A stretch of DNA of 64,000 nt from Chromobotia macracanthus (taxonomy: Eukaryota; Chordata; Actinopteri; Cypriniformes; Botiidae): NCBI GenBank assembly GCA_036877525.1, contig JAZGTH010000007.1, positions 7,811,501 to 7,875,500 of the forward strand, in the 5' to 3' direction. Each line of letters starts with the position of its first letter. Position 1 is the stretch's first letter. The notes beneath the pieces were generated by a model, which was not told where the DNA came from, did no database searches, and saw only the letters and a program-made list of their open reading frames with translations. A program made the translations under genes and the position numbers. Below, piece by piece: positions 39,065 to 48,289 of the stretch.

Positions 39065-41374
39065 CTCTCTTCTGGATGCCCTTCAGAAACCAAATTAAAT
39101 CTGAACAACATGCTGAGTGTTTCAAGCTTCTTATGAATGATTATTTAGCGCTGGTGTTATCTCTCCACATTAGTTTGATGAATGAAGAATATATGTGCAG
39201 GTGTAGGCCAGAGCACCTGCTCTCTCTCACAGACACACACACACACGTGCACAATGTTTCCTAACAGCTTAACCTCTGGATCTTCATGTTCTAACTCATC
39301 TCTGTGTTTCAGCATTATTACAGAAAAGTTCTGGGGACTCATGTTTTTGTGAAACTCCTTGTAATCTCACACGTTACGGTAAAGAGCTTTCAATGGTTAA
39401 AATCCCCAGCAAGGGCTCAGCTCGCTATCTATCTAGGAAATATGACAAGTCAGAAGACTACATCAGGTGTGCCTACCTTTCCCCCTTCAATATAATTCTG
39501 TGAAGATGAAGATGTGAAAAATGAAGATGTTTTATAAATGATTTTTATAATTTAATTCAAATGTTTTCATTACAAATTATATTATCATGATAAAAACTGT
39601 AGTGAAAAACAAATTACATGAATTTCAAAAGGTGACTTGGCGCACGTTTGTGGATAGCCTGATGATCCATGTTATTTAAACATGATATAAGAATGTCCTG
39701 AAAGCAACATATTTGTCAACATCCTAAAATGTTGTTTTTTAATAGCTCAAATTATATTTTTAATCCCTGGTTTTCAGTGTGGTCTCTGATTTCAGGACCC
39801 CACCATTCACACAAATATTTTATTTGGTTTATATTTTATTTTCTGCCTAATTACATTTTGTTGTTCTTTTGTGTTAGAGACAACTTTCTCGTTTTGGATG
39901 TATTCTTTGAAGCTCTAAATTATGAAACAATAGAACAGAAAAAAGCATATGATGTCGCAGGATTATTAGGTGGGTTCTTTAATTGGAAATATACAGTTTG
40001 GAAATATACAGTTATAATGATCTGTATTCTACAGATGAACCTCTAGGGTGTAACTGTTTTTTTTTTCTGTTTTATCTTTCAGGAGACATTGGGGGACAAA
40101 TGGGTCTTTTTATAGGGGCAAGCATCCTTACCATCTTGGAGATTCTGGACTATGTGTATGAGGTAACTGTGTATTGTTTTGGCCCTGTGTTTGTTCAACA
40201 TGCATTCCTTTTTTTAACCAATAGGTCCTGCAAAAAGCCCTGCAGTGTCTTTAGTCTCTTTCTATCTTCTAAAGAATGTTTCTGGACCCATAAGAGCAGA
40301 TACTGTAAGACCAGCCCTGAGAGCTGAGCAGCAGAATAGCTGAGGCTGCAAAACTCAGTTTATACCCCTCATTTGTCCTGTCCCTTCTGCCCTGTTCCCC
40401 TCTTTACTTTCTTAGGTGATCAAATACAGACTGGAGCGTTTGTTCAGGCCACAAAGAGAAGACAAGAAACAAACCCAACAGCAGCAACAGGCCAGCACGG
40501 TCGCCACAGTAAATCTGGAGGAAATGAAAGCTAAGGTGAGCTAATCACTGGAGGGCTAGCCTACAACAGTGTGGGATATGGCAAATGTCAACTCTGTGAA
40601 TAAATACAGTACAGAGGGAAATTAAACAGCAACAGCAGGACATTAAGCCATGATCTGTGTAGATTGCGCCCTATATGCTCATTTACTATTCCCTACATTA
40701 CTTCAGAATAGTCCACTTGAAGGAGTGAATGAAAATGAGTGACTTCAGACACTGAGTGCCCCAGAAAGGGCTGTAAGTGTCACCTTCTACCAAGACGTGC
40801 ACTCAATGATGTCCACTATGGTTTCACATACCACTACAAAATTACTGTCTCCTCAAAAAGTGCACTAAATAAGGGTTTCCGTTTTGAGACTGATCTTCTG
40901 TTCATGGCAGTAAACAAAGATTGTTACAGTTCGCTACAGTGAATTCATTAGAAATGCATTTTATAGTGATTCTTATAAACTTAGTAACTGCTGTATTCCA
41001 TCATTCCATTCATTCATTTTATGGAAGCAACAAGACACTCAAGGCTAAGTGTTCAGTTTTTACCATGGTTAAGAGAGTTAAAGCAGGGTAAAATCACCAT
41101 AACCCGTGGCCTCGAGCGGCTTTTGCACAGATTAAACAATGAATCACAATGTGTCACATTTTAATAAGATGTTTAATGCCGAATAGAACCATAAGATTCC
41201 CTGTGGATTCCTTGTAAATCCTTGTAGAACATTTCTCACTCTTCCTGTTTCCATCAGGATTCTGGTGAGGTGAGTCGGAGCCATTCTGAGGGTGCTTATG
41301 CCAACACCGTCCTCCCAAATCACCATCATCATCATCGCACCCATCACAGAGTGTTTGAAGACTTTGCCTGCTAG
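35071..41374 (+). CDS. asic4: Acid-sensing ion channel 4, C-terminal 347 residues in nine exons (5' part outside window)
   Basis: Spliced gene of the ENaC/degenerin family (trimeric plasma-membrane cation channels). Nine GT-AG exons join in frame: 35071-35215, 35474-35601, 36810-36963, 37973-38026, 39313-39466, 39878-39969, 40083-40162, 40416-40535, 41258-41374 (1044 nt including stop). The product runs from VYTRYGKCYTFN through the cysteine-rich ectodomain (EYLPIW, PPYIHQLGFGVSPGFQT, LPQPWGNC, CFCETPCNLTRYGK) to TM2 with the GAS selectivity-filter triplet (residues 254-256 of the window-encoded part). It ends in a histidine run and VFEDFAC, the C-terminus I know from ASIC4 and not from ASIC1-3. 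In mammals ASIC4 gives little or no proton-gated current by itself and is neuronal; the role in this fish is inferred. The first coding exon (N-terminus, TM1) is missing: no long plus-strand open frame upstream resembles it. Transcription converges with chpf. The a/b paralogue is unresolved. Confidence 0.95.
35474..35601 (+). CDS. asic4: asic4 exon: ETSLEAGIRVQIHSQ...VSCQEQR
   Basis: Acceptor gtgcag ends at 35473; donor gtatga starts at 35602. Translated with the carried base it reads N-ETSLEAGIRVQIHSQ, then DEPPYIHQLGFGVSPGFQTF and VSCQEQR, an ectodomain stretch nearly identical to mammalian ASIC4 as I know it. It ends in phase 0. Confidence 0.96.
35602..36809 (+). other. asic4 intron with degenerate AACATT repeats
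   Basis: Intron of 1.2 kb. From about 36440 to 36760 the motif family GAACATT / AATGTT / ATGTTCT recurs many times in imperfect copies on both strands, like a decayed minisatellite or cyprinid simple-repeat element. Confidence 0.6.
36810..36963 (+). CDS. asic4: asic4 exon: LTYLPQPWGNC...CRMVHMPG
   Basis: Acceptor ctctgtag ends at 36809; donor gtaacg starts at 36964. It encodes LTYLPQPWGNC, then SISACRLRCETLEVV and ECKCRMVHMPG. The closely spaced cysteines form thumb-domain disulfides in ASIC structures. One base of the final Gly codon is carried into the next exon. Confidence 0.96.
36964..37972 (+). other. asic4 intron
   Basis: Intron of 1.0 kb bounded by gtaacg and ttctcag. It is less AT-rich than the other introns and free of evident repeats, so it may hold regulatory sequence. 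No alternative exon was recognised. Confidence 0.6.
37973..38026 (+). CDS. asic4: asic4 short exon: GDADICTPSKIKCVDKAL
   Basis: A 54-nt exon between ttgtttctcag and gtaagc, in phase 1/1. It encodes G-DADICTPSKIKCVDKAL and keeps the two cysteines expected here (compare the ICPP...EC region of ASIC4). It is far too short to stand out as an open frame and was placed by splice sites, phase and family alignment. Confidence 0.92.
38613..38686. repeat. (TA)n microsatellite in asic4 intron
   Basis: About 74 bp of TA units with one AATAAAAT interruption. Confidence 0.95.
39027..39062. repeat. (TG)n microsatellite in asic4 intron
   Basis: About 18 TG units after a T-run, around 250 bp before an asic4 exon. 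A smaller (CA)n lies at about 39232-39245. Confidence 0.95.
39313..39466 (+). CDS. asic4: asic4 exon: LLQKSSGDSCFCETPCNLTRYGK...DYIR
   Basis: Acceptor gtttcag ends at 39312; donor gtgtgc starts at 39467. It encodes SCFCETPCNLTRYGKELSM and KIPSKGSARYLSRKYDKSE, the last cysteine cluster and the palm strand leading to TM2. The CNLT sequon is conserved. A long (TG)n tract ends about 250 bp upstream. Confidence 0.96.
39878..39969 (+). CDS. asic4: asic4 exon: DNFLVLDVFFEALNYETIEQKKAYDVAGLL
   Basis: Acceptor tgtgttag ends at 39877; donor gtgggt starts at 39970. It encodes the pre-TM2 palm strand and wrist (FLVLDVFFEALNYETIEQ, then KKAYDVAGLLG), diagnostic of ASICs. The split Arg codon at entry and Gly codon at exit match the neighbouring exons. 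Confidence 0.95.
40083..40162 (+). CDS. asic4: asic4 exon: TM2 with GAS selectivity filter
   Basis: Acceptor tctttcag ends at 40082; donor gtaact starts at 40163. It encodes GDIGGQMGLFIGASILTILE followed by ILDYVYE, the second transmembrane helix. The Gly-Ala-Ser filter codons are at 40115-40123. The open frame continues into the intron, but that continuation is not family-like. Confidence 0.96.
40416..40535 (+). CDS. asic4: asic4 exon: cytosolic tail, basic then Gln-rich
   Basis: Acceptor tttcttag ends at 40415; donor gtgagc starts at 40536; both ends are phase 0. It encodes VIKYRLERLFRPQREDKK, then TQQQQQASTVATVNLEEMKAK: a basic juxtamembrane stretch and a short polyglutamine run. The tail is poorly conserved in the family, so exon identity rests on phase, splice sites and position. 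Confidence 0.88.
40536..41257 (+). other. asic4 last intron
   Basis: About 720 bp; no exon or clear repeat seen. Confidence 0.6.
41258..41374 (+). CDS. asic4: asic4 last coding exon: His-rich tail ending in VFEDFAC
   Basis: Acceptor tttccatcag ends at 41257; the TAG stop is at 41372-41374. It encodes DSGEVSRSHSEGAYANTVLP, then NHHHHHRTHHR and VFEDFAC. The histidine run followed by FEDFAC is shared with human ASIC4 and is the clearest subtype marker. Confidence 0.93.
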   Translation, partial: DSGEVSRSHSEGAYANTVLPNHHHHHRTHHRVFEDFAC

Positions 41375-42827
41375 GAACCTGCCTGCAGGACTAGTGCTGT
41401 TGACATGTACAGAAAGAGTTCTCTCAGTGCTGAGTTTGGGCTCAGTGATAGACCCTCAGACCTCAGTGCTTCTCTTTTGCTGTCACCAGTTAAAGCTACA
41501 GCCAAAGTCGAACTCTAAACCTTTGCTTCTAACTGAACACAGGCATGGACCGGACACCACATTGTGGTCCAGCAGGAGACCTGTCTGACACCCCTTCCTC
41601 TGCCCCTCCTCTCACAGGAAATGACATCACTGGCAACTCTCAATGGATTTCTACCCTGAATACTTTGGTACTGAGCCTCTATAAAATGAAGGCATAGACT
41701 GCATGACATCTAGATCCACTTTATACTTTAGATCCTGTTTGAAACATTACATTCTTTATATTTTGTCAACTGTTAGAGTTTTATTCTGTGAATTTTCATC
41801 TTGTGAAATATTATAATTCAGATTAATCAACAAATGTAAATGATGTATTTGAATCATGGCTGTCGACCCTTAGAATCCAGAGGGTAAGAGCAATATCTTC
41901 ACTCTGGTATACACTTACAAAGTAAATCATGAGAAGGGTGTAGAATAGTGTGCGTCAGAAAAAGAAAAATGTATCCAATACTGTTGGGTATGTCTGGTAA
42001 ATGTTTTCTTTATCTCAAATGCTTTATGATTCATTTAACTTAAAGTATATTGAATAGTCAACTAATTTTGTAATGTTATTTATAGAGATGTAACGTATGA
42101 GTGGTAATGGGTGTCATTAGCAACAACAACATAATCTTTTTGTAAGGTTAATACCCATTGGAGAACAAACTGTGTACAGTACAGCCCACCAAGCCCAGAA
42201 GATGACATTGTGGTTGCCATATGGAAAAGGTTCATTTCAACCATCTAACAGTTGATGGATTCAGTTTCCCAGACCTCCCAAAAGTATTTAATGAAACAGA
42301 CCTTATGTTCTAAGTTTCACTTATGAATGAGGCAGAGCTGAATGGCCCACAGAGTATGATAAACTTAGTTTGCTCAGCACACTTTCAAACTATGTGTAAT
42401 CTGATACCTCACAGCCAATGACTAGATGTTTAAAAACTGCTTGATGAATTTTTTTCCCTGTATTCTTAGCTGTAAAATGCCTAGCAGTATCTCTGACAAA
42501 AAGCCAGATGTGAAAAGCATTTCCAGCTGAAGCTTTTTGTTTATGGAATTAATAATTCACTTTTTCCATTTTAGCTGCAGGTATAACCATAATATCATCT
42601 AATGCCAGTAATGCATTTGGGGTTCCAAATATAGCTAATATTACCATGAGTCAACTGTGTAGCACCCCTGAGAATTTCCGTTCTATGCACAGTTAGTTAT
42701 AATGGTTGCCCTTTTTTGATTTTCTTTTAAATTACCTTTTAGTTCAGCAAGAAAACATTGTAGCCAGCCATGCAAATGGCAAGTTTTACCATAAGCAAAG
42801 CCTACCAGTTGATTTGGCAGTGGAGTG

Positions 42828-42833
42828 AATAAA
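42828..42833 (+). terminator. Candidate asic4 polyadenylation signal
   Basis: AATAAA about 1.45 kb after the asic4 stop, followed by T-rich sequence. Alternatives are ATTAAA at 42961-42966 and AATAAA at 44221-44226. Which is used cannot be decided from sequence. Confidence 0.3.
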
Positions 42834-43969
42834 TGTATTTTTTGTAATCAAACGTATGAAGTGCAGTGATGGCCACAGTTTGTTTGTCTGATTCATGTCT
42901 GAATATGTTATTAGATTAATGGATGTTCTAATTTATTATAATATGTGTCAGATTTTTCAAATTAAAGGTTCTGTTAAAATGAGTAGAAATCAGTAATAAT
43001 ATATATATATGTAAATTTCTCTATTGCTAAATGTATTATCTATTTGACTCCTGTCCTTTCTGTTTCCATGTTTAATTATATATTTTACCCGGGCAATGAG
43101 GCACTACAGAATTACATGTCAGCGACACAGAACTACATATCCTCTACAGATCTGTTGTTTTCTTGATTCAATACAATCTTCAAGAAAGATTTTGCATATT
43201 GATTTTCATGCAACATTTTGCAAAATGCAAATCTCATTTTTCGGATATCAAAACCATGCACATATACTCCATCCATATAAAAGTAATCATGGCTAATATG
43301 GGCTTTTAATATTCATAAAACTGCATCACAGTGACATTTTTAAAGGTTCCTAGTCAGAGTCTTGATGGTACCTTGAGCCAGTTATGCATAATAAATACAG
43401 TTTACTGTCATAAATAACTCTCGGCAGTGAATGCAGAATAGCTGACATACCAGTGCATGTCAAAAAAACGCAGTGGAACAAATCACTCAGATTTGATTTG
43501 GCATTATCTGTCAACCTTATGCACTTGTACAGTCGCATATTTCTGCATTTGTGACCTATCTTACATGTGCAGACAGAACTCCTCCGAATGTTGAAAAGCA
43601 ATTATGTGTGCACAGATTCACAGGTCCTTTAGTCCCTGCCATTAGTACTAAAACAGTGTTTTCAGTCAAGTACATGACAGTCATTTTGTGTGATTTAGTG
43701 GGCAGATCTGCATCAAGTGAACAATGTAGATACTTGTCTACAATTGCACTGACAAAATCAGAACTTGGCTACTATCTAAGGTTTTGCTTCTACAATAATT
43801 TGAACTCCCAGTGAAAATATATTAATATTCATCCACCACCTGATATTATTTAACCTTCAGACTCCAGTTTGGTCCTTAAAACAATGTTCAGCTCTACGTG
43901 TGTAAATATTAAATTGTTAACTTTCACACGCTGTTCATTTCCTGTTTTTGGCGGCCTGACTACCATTTA

Positions 43970-43985
43970 GCGCCAAGAGGGGGCC
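43970..43985 (+). promoter_or_regulatory. Weaker CTCF-like site between asic4 and chpf
   Basis: GCGCCAAGAGGGGGCC keeps CCA and AGGGGGC of the CTCF core but mismatches at two central positions. It sits in the convergent intergenic space in a locally CpG-containing patch. Confidence 0.25.
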
Positions 43986-45249
43986 GTAAAAGGAGGCACT
44001 GAAGCAGCATATAGCGTAAACAGGCTGTTGAGATTTCCACACGATTTAAGACATCAAGGCTAATCAGGCTAATTACCCATTACACTCCAGAGCCTAATGG
44101 ACTGTGCACAAGACTACAGAGAACACATAATACAGTTTGTACAAAGGTCTGCTGTTATGACCGTGGTTTCTGTTAGAACACATTTTATAAATGTAACGAT
44201 GGTACGTACTGCAGTCCAATAATAAAATCTTGAGAAACGAATTGCTTTGCCTCTGTTTAATTCACAGAAATGAGCACTTTTACACCATGTGATCTTGAGT
44301 TCCTTTGATGGCTTATGATCCCACAGACAACGTTACTAAGAAATCTGAAAAGGACTTTCCGGGTTGAATACAAGTTAAGCTCTATGTAAAAGCTTGATAA
44401 TACAAAAGCTGAAGAATAAATTCGTTTAGCACAAAAAATATAATTGACTAGCCCCCTATTCTGTTAAAAGGATCAACACCCGTGTTAAAATAAATGGTTA
44501 TAAAGAGCAACAGAACAAAAAGTACCCAGAACGTATTCATTCCACTGTGTGTTAATATAACGGCAGTTTGTGCAATCAATAGAATGACAAATGCTGCCAA
44601 TAGAACTTAACTAATATCAAAACTGGAGCTTTCCTTTACTGAAAAAGATGGAAAATATATAAATAAATATTAAAAAACAGCATCAAATAAAAAAAAGGTA
44701 AACAAGTATAGTTCTCTCAAAAATGTTCTACCTTTCACATGCCACAGCTACATGCAGTGTCCAAAATGAAGACAATACAACCAAATATTCCTTGAAAATA
44801 TTCCAAGTGTGCTTAATGCCAGTTTCCCATTGACTGTAATGTCTACTGTATCTACAGTGCAATGGACTATTGTGCTGGATGACATAAATTATTAAATGTC
44901 ATTACAGCTGTATAGGAAGCAGCCGAGTGATCTGAGGAAAAGTTCAGATGGAGTGCAACTTCACCAATATAAAATGAGTCCTGTATAATTAAATCCTGCT
45001 GACTTCAGCTGACTGGTGCTTATATGGGTTTACTGTGTACCCAAAGACAGCATGCGTGGTTACGAGCTCTAAAAGAGGGGGAATATAAATAGAGGTGAAC
45101 AACCAATAAACTGTGTTTATAAAATGCCTTGAAATTTACTGCTTCTCATTAGGAGTGACGTTTAATCTGGATGCTACTGCGTAGCCTTTGATTCATGCTG
45201 CAGTGACCCTGAAATAAACACCAATGCAAATGCAATATATACAGCAGTG

Positions 45250-45423
45250 CCATTCAGATTCACTCCAGGAGGGCCACTGTCCTGTAGAGATTAGTTCTAA
45301 CCTCGTTCTTACACACCTGCCTGTAATTTTCTAGTAATCCTGAAGACCTTGTTCAGCTGGGTTTGATTAGTGCTGGAGCTAAACTCTGCAGGAAAGTGGC
45401 CCTCCAGGAGCTGATCTGAATAC
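45250..45423. mobile_element. Palindromic hAT-like MITE
   Basis: Terminal inverted repeats of about 40 bp: CATTCAGATTCACTCCAGGA then GGGCCACTGTCCTG on the left, and CAGGAAAGTGGCCCTCCAGG then AGCTGATCTGAATA on the right. The body carries ACACACCTGCCTGTAATTTT. It resembles the very common cyprinid element with CTGGAGGGCC...CTGCAG ends. Non-autonomous. Confidence 0.75.
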
Positions 45424-47026
45424 CCTGATGCATTTGTATTAAAAACAGCTGCTACACATTTTGTCTGAGCCAATAAAAAAGTCTTTAATAAACATTTTAT
45501 ACAATAATATTAGAACAAAATACAGTATCTTTAGACAGAATATTTATAAAGGGAATAATCAACAAAGGTGAGGGTATGAAACAGTCTTGTGAACGTGTGA
45601 GAGCAGGAGAAATCCCATGATCCTTTGCTGACCCCTAAAGGCCAGTAGCGGTTTCAATCTGCTCTTTTTATGATACTTTCACCTTCATATTACGCACGTC
45701 ATTTAAAAAAGATACAAAACATATCAAGTTGTAATACCTATTTCACAGCTCTTTTTGATCCCCAGCATTGTGATATTTTGTACCACAAGGTTTTTGTACA
45801 TCTTGTCAGTGTACTGCATTTTTACGTTTTTAAATTAAAATCTTAACACAACGCTAGGTAAATACAGTAAACATATCCAAAAACAAACATACAAGCTTTG
45901 TACACTCAACAAACAAACAAATCTCTGAATAATCTTACTGTATACAGCCCAAAAGTGTTGCCACGGTTTTTCATGAATGGTGGCATACAACACAGGGCCT
46001 CGAGTGCATCACAGAGGGTCTCTTGAGTGCATCTTTTAAATGTATCTGATATTCAACCAATGTGCATTAAACTCAGCTGGAGTGTTTCCATCAGCAGGCT
46101 CTAGGCAGACTCTATTCCAAGTATTTCACTCCTCAGCACAGGAACTAACTATAACCATGTACCTTACTCAAAATAGTTCTTGTAAAAACAGTATAATGAA
46201 ACAGAAACAATGACATTCTTTGACATTTGGCAAAGACATCCAATGAACTTTTTAGTGCAAGACTTCAATACACTTCATCTGAAAAATCTCATTGAGGCTA
46301 TTTCAATGGTACAGAACATTTTATGACATTTATAAAATATATATAATAAAATCAATATATTTTTATAAAATCCTTGTTCTGAACTGAATACAAGCATAAA
46401 TTATAGAACTAACCTGGTTTTGGACAAAAAGTTTGTTGATATTTGTTATTTGGCATTATAAGTCAACAAAACATTGAATTGTGCCTTCATAAAAGTATCT
46501 GAACAGTATTTTAAATGAAATAGCTACACATGGTTAATAAATTGTGCGTGACCTACAGTATGACTAATTAATCAAAATGAATTATTTTAAAAATAACAAA
46601 CCTACTACTAGAACACAGAATCTGGCTATGGTCCTTCTCATTCAAAAACTCTGTTACATTAAATATACATTAAGAATAATGTTTTGAATACAACTGCTTA
46701 AACAGACTTGAGAAAAAGTGTAGCATCTATAATGACAGTAAATATCCAAAGGTATTGTTACAGGACAGTAAACTTTTAAAGGCACAGTGATTTAAATATA
46801 TTGTGGTAGTGATCTTTTAACAGCCTGGTTTGTCAAAAAGACAAAATCATAACGCACCTGCTATTTTAATCAGTTTAAAACGTTTTCAGTCATTTTTTGG
46901 TACCGACAGCATTTTTGATTGTTCAGCATTTTGTCTCCACAGAGCAAATCCTCCTAAAGGACCAGCCCATTGAATGAGGTGAAAGAGTTACCTCTTAGAA
47001 ATCTCTCAATCTTAAGAGTTTTGGCT
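45424..47026 (-). other. chpf 3' UTR / intergenic
   Basis: AT-rich with no gene. Probably largely chpf 3' UTR if the ATTAAA near 45489 (minus) is used. Confidence 0.4.
45484..45489 (-). terminator. Candidate chpf polyadenylation signal
   Basis: On the minus strand ATTAAA is followed by GACTTTTTTATTGG, resembling a 3' end about 1.5 kb past the chpf stop. ATTAAA at 46870-46865 (minus) is an alternative. Confidence 0.25.
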
Positions 47027-48289
47027 TTAAGTACTGTTGCCCTGCTCCTGTTCAAACATCAGCATGGCGAGCTGAGAGCGTGACCCAAGGCTGTCCAGGG
47101 TGCTCTGTACACACCTCTGGTAGATATCTTCACTCAGACGTGGATTACATGACTGGTAACTGTATTTCTCATGCAGGGCCGGCTCCACTGCTCGGAAAAC
47201 ATGCAGACTGGAGTATTTCACGAACATGTCATATATGTCCAGGTTCTCCAGGATCTCCTCGTTCTCCTGGACGTCCGAGGCCATGCGTGTCCGTGCTGTC
47301 ATGTAGTCCGAGTTGTAGAAACATGCCTCGTCAAAGGAACTACGATCGAAGTGTCCGGCCTCCTTGACCAGATCCACCGTCGTGGGGCGTGGCTGGTTAT
47401 GATACGCGATGTTGGGATTGTAGTATTGGAAGTGGATGGGAAAGAACACCTGCCAGTTGTTTATGGAGTTCATCCGACAGCGATTGAGGAACTCCTGGTT
47501 GATGTTGGTTTTTACAGAAGCGATAAAGAACAACGTGTCAACTGGGTGTTTCTTGGAGATGATGTCCATGAATTTGATCTGAGAGGGACTTTCGCTTTTG
47601 ACGCTGATCCAGGGAACTTTGACCGTAGGGTATCTGTGCTCATATGCACTGATTTCCGCTTTGATGCTGGCAAAGATGTCGTTCTGACTGACCTGCTGGG
47701 CCTCGACTGGGTCATAGATGAAGAGAAATGTCAAGATGGCATTCTCACTGGTCTCAAACGCGTTTGTGGCATACACTTCCAAAAACTGGTGTACATGCTC
47801 TCTGTCTTGAAGGGTAACAGGTAAAATGATGTGGACCCTGGTTGCCTCAGTGACGTAAGGCATGGGGATTATCTCAATACGACTAAGAGGCCTCACCAGA
47901 TGGACCCTCTTGGTTATGGAGTGGCTGTGGCCTTTCTGGTTGACCACCTCCAGCTGTAGATCCAGTGTGTACTCCATCCCTCTGGTGGGGTCAAAGCGCC
48001 TGTATCCATTAATGAGCTGCTGCTTCTTCAGGTGCAGAACAGGATTGTACTTCTTGTTCAGCTCGCTCATGGCAGTCTCAATGACATCGGCCACATCCAC
48101 TTTGTCAATTCCACTGAGCTCGCACTTCGGAGAGCCATCAACACAGGAGTAGAAGTGATCCTCGGTGAAGTAATCCCACCGCAGGACCTCGAAACGTGTT
48201 TTGGGCTCAAATGGGGGATTGATTCCAACAGGCCACAGGGCACTACGGTTGCCCTCGAAAGCCACCACGCTGACATTTTTAATCTCAGC
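47027..48289 (-). CDS. chpf: chpf exon 4: C-terminal GT7-like half and stop
   Basis: Acceptor CACCAG precedes 48289; 420 codons then TAA at 47029-47027. Landmarks are WPVGINPPFEPKTRFEVLRW, NGYRRFDPTRGMEYTLDL, RPLSRIEIIPMPYVTEATR, DIISKKHPVDTLFF, FLNRCRMNSINNWQVFFPIH and HVFRAVEPALHEKY. Both strands are long-open here, but the plus-strand frame is a shadow without family similarity. Confidence 0.96.
   Translation of the reverse strand, partial: AEIKNVSVVAFEGNRSALWPVGINPPFEPKTRFEVLRWDYFTEDHFYSCVDGSPKCELSGIDKVDVADVIETAMSELNKKYNPVLHLKKQQLINGYRRFDPTRGMEYTLDLQLEVVNQKGHSHSITKRVHLVRPLSRIEIIPMPYVTEATRVHIILPVTLQDREHVHQFLEVYATNAFETSENAILTFLFIYDPVEAQQVSQNDIFASIKAEISAYEHRYPTVKVPWISVKSESPSQIKFMDIISKKHPVDTLFFIASVKTNINQEFLNRCRMNSINNWQVFFPIHFQYYNPNIAYHNQPRPTTVDLVKEAGHFDRSSFDEACFYNSDYMTARTRMASDVQENEEILENLDIYDMFVKYSSLHVFRAVEPALHEKYSYQSCNPRLSEDIYQRCVQSTLDSLGSRSQLAMLMFEQEQGNST

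Larger units (their letters stand above)
41375..45249. other. asic4 3' UTR and convergent intergenic region
   Basis: No coding sequence recognised. The first 1.5-2.9 kb is probably asic4 3' UTR. A CTCF-like site lies at 43970-43985. The rest is AT-rich. Confidence 0.5.

Noticed and set aside
39028..39264. Frame beginning with alternating Val-Cys
   Set aside because: It is translation of the (TG)n microsatellite.
40163..40327. Open continuation of the asic4 TM2 exon
   Set aside because: A good donor at 40163 and an in-phase family-like exon at 40416 show it is intron read-through.
47171..47824. 217-residue open frame on the plus strand
   Set aside because: It lies opposite chpf exon 4, whose minus-strand frame is a clear family match; the plus frame is an antisense shadow.
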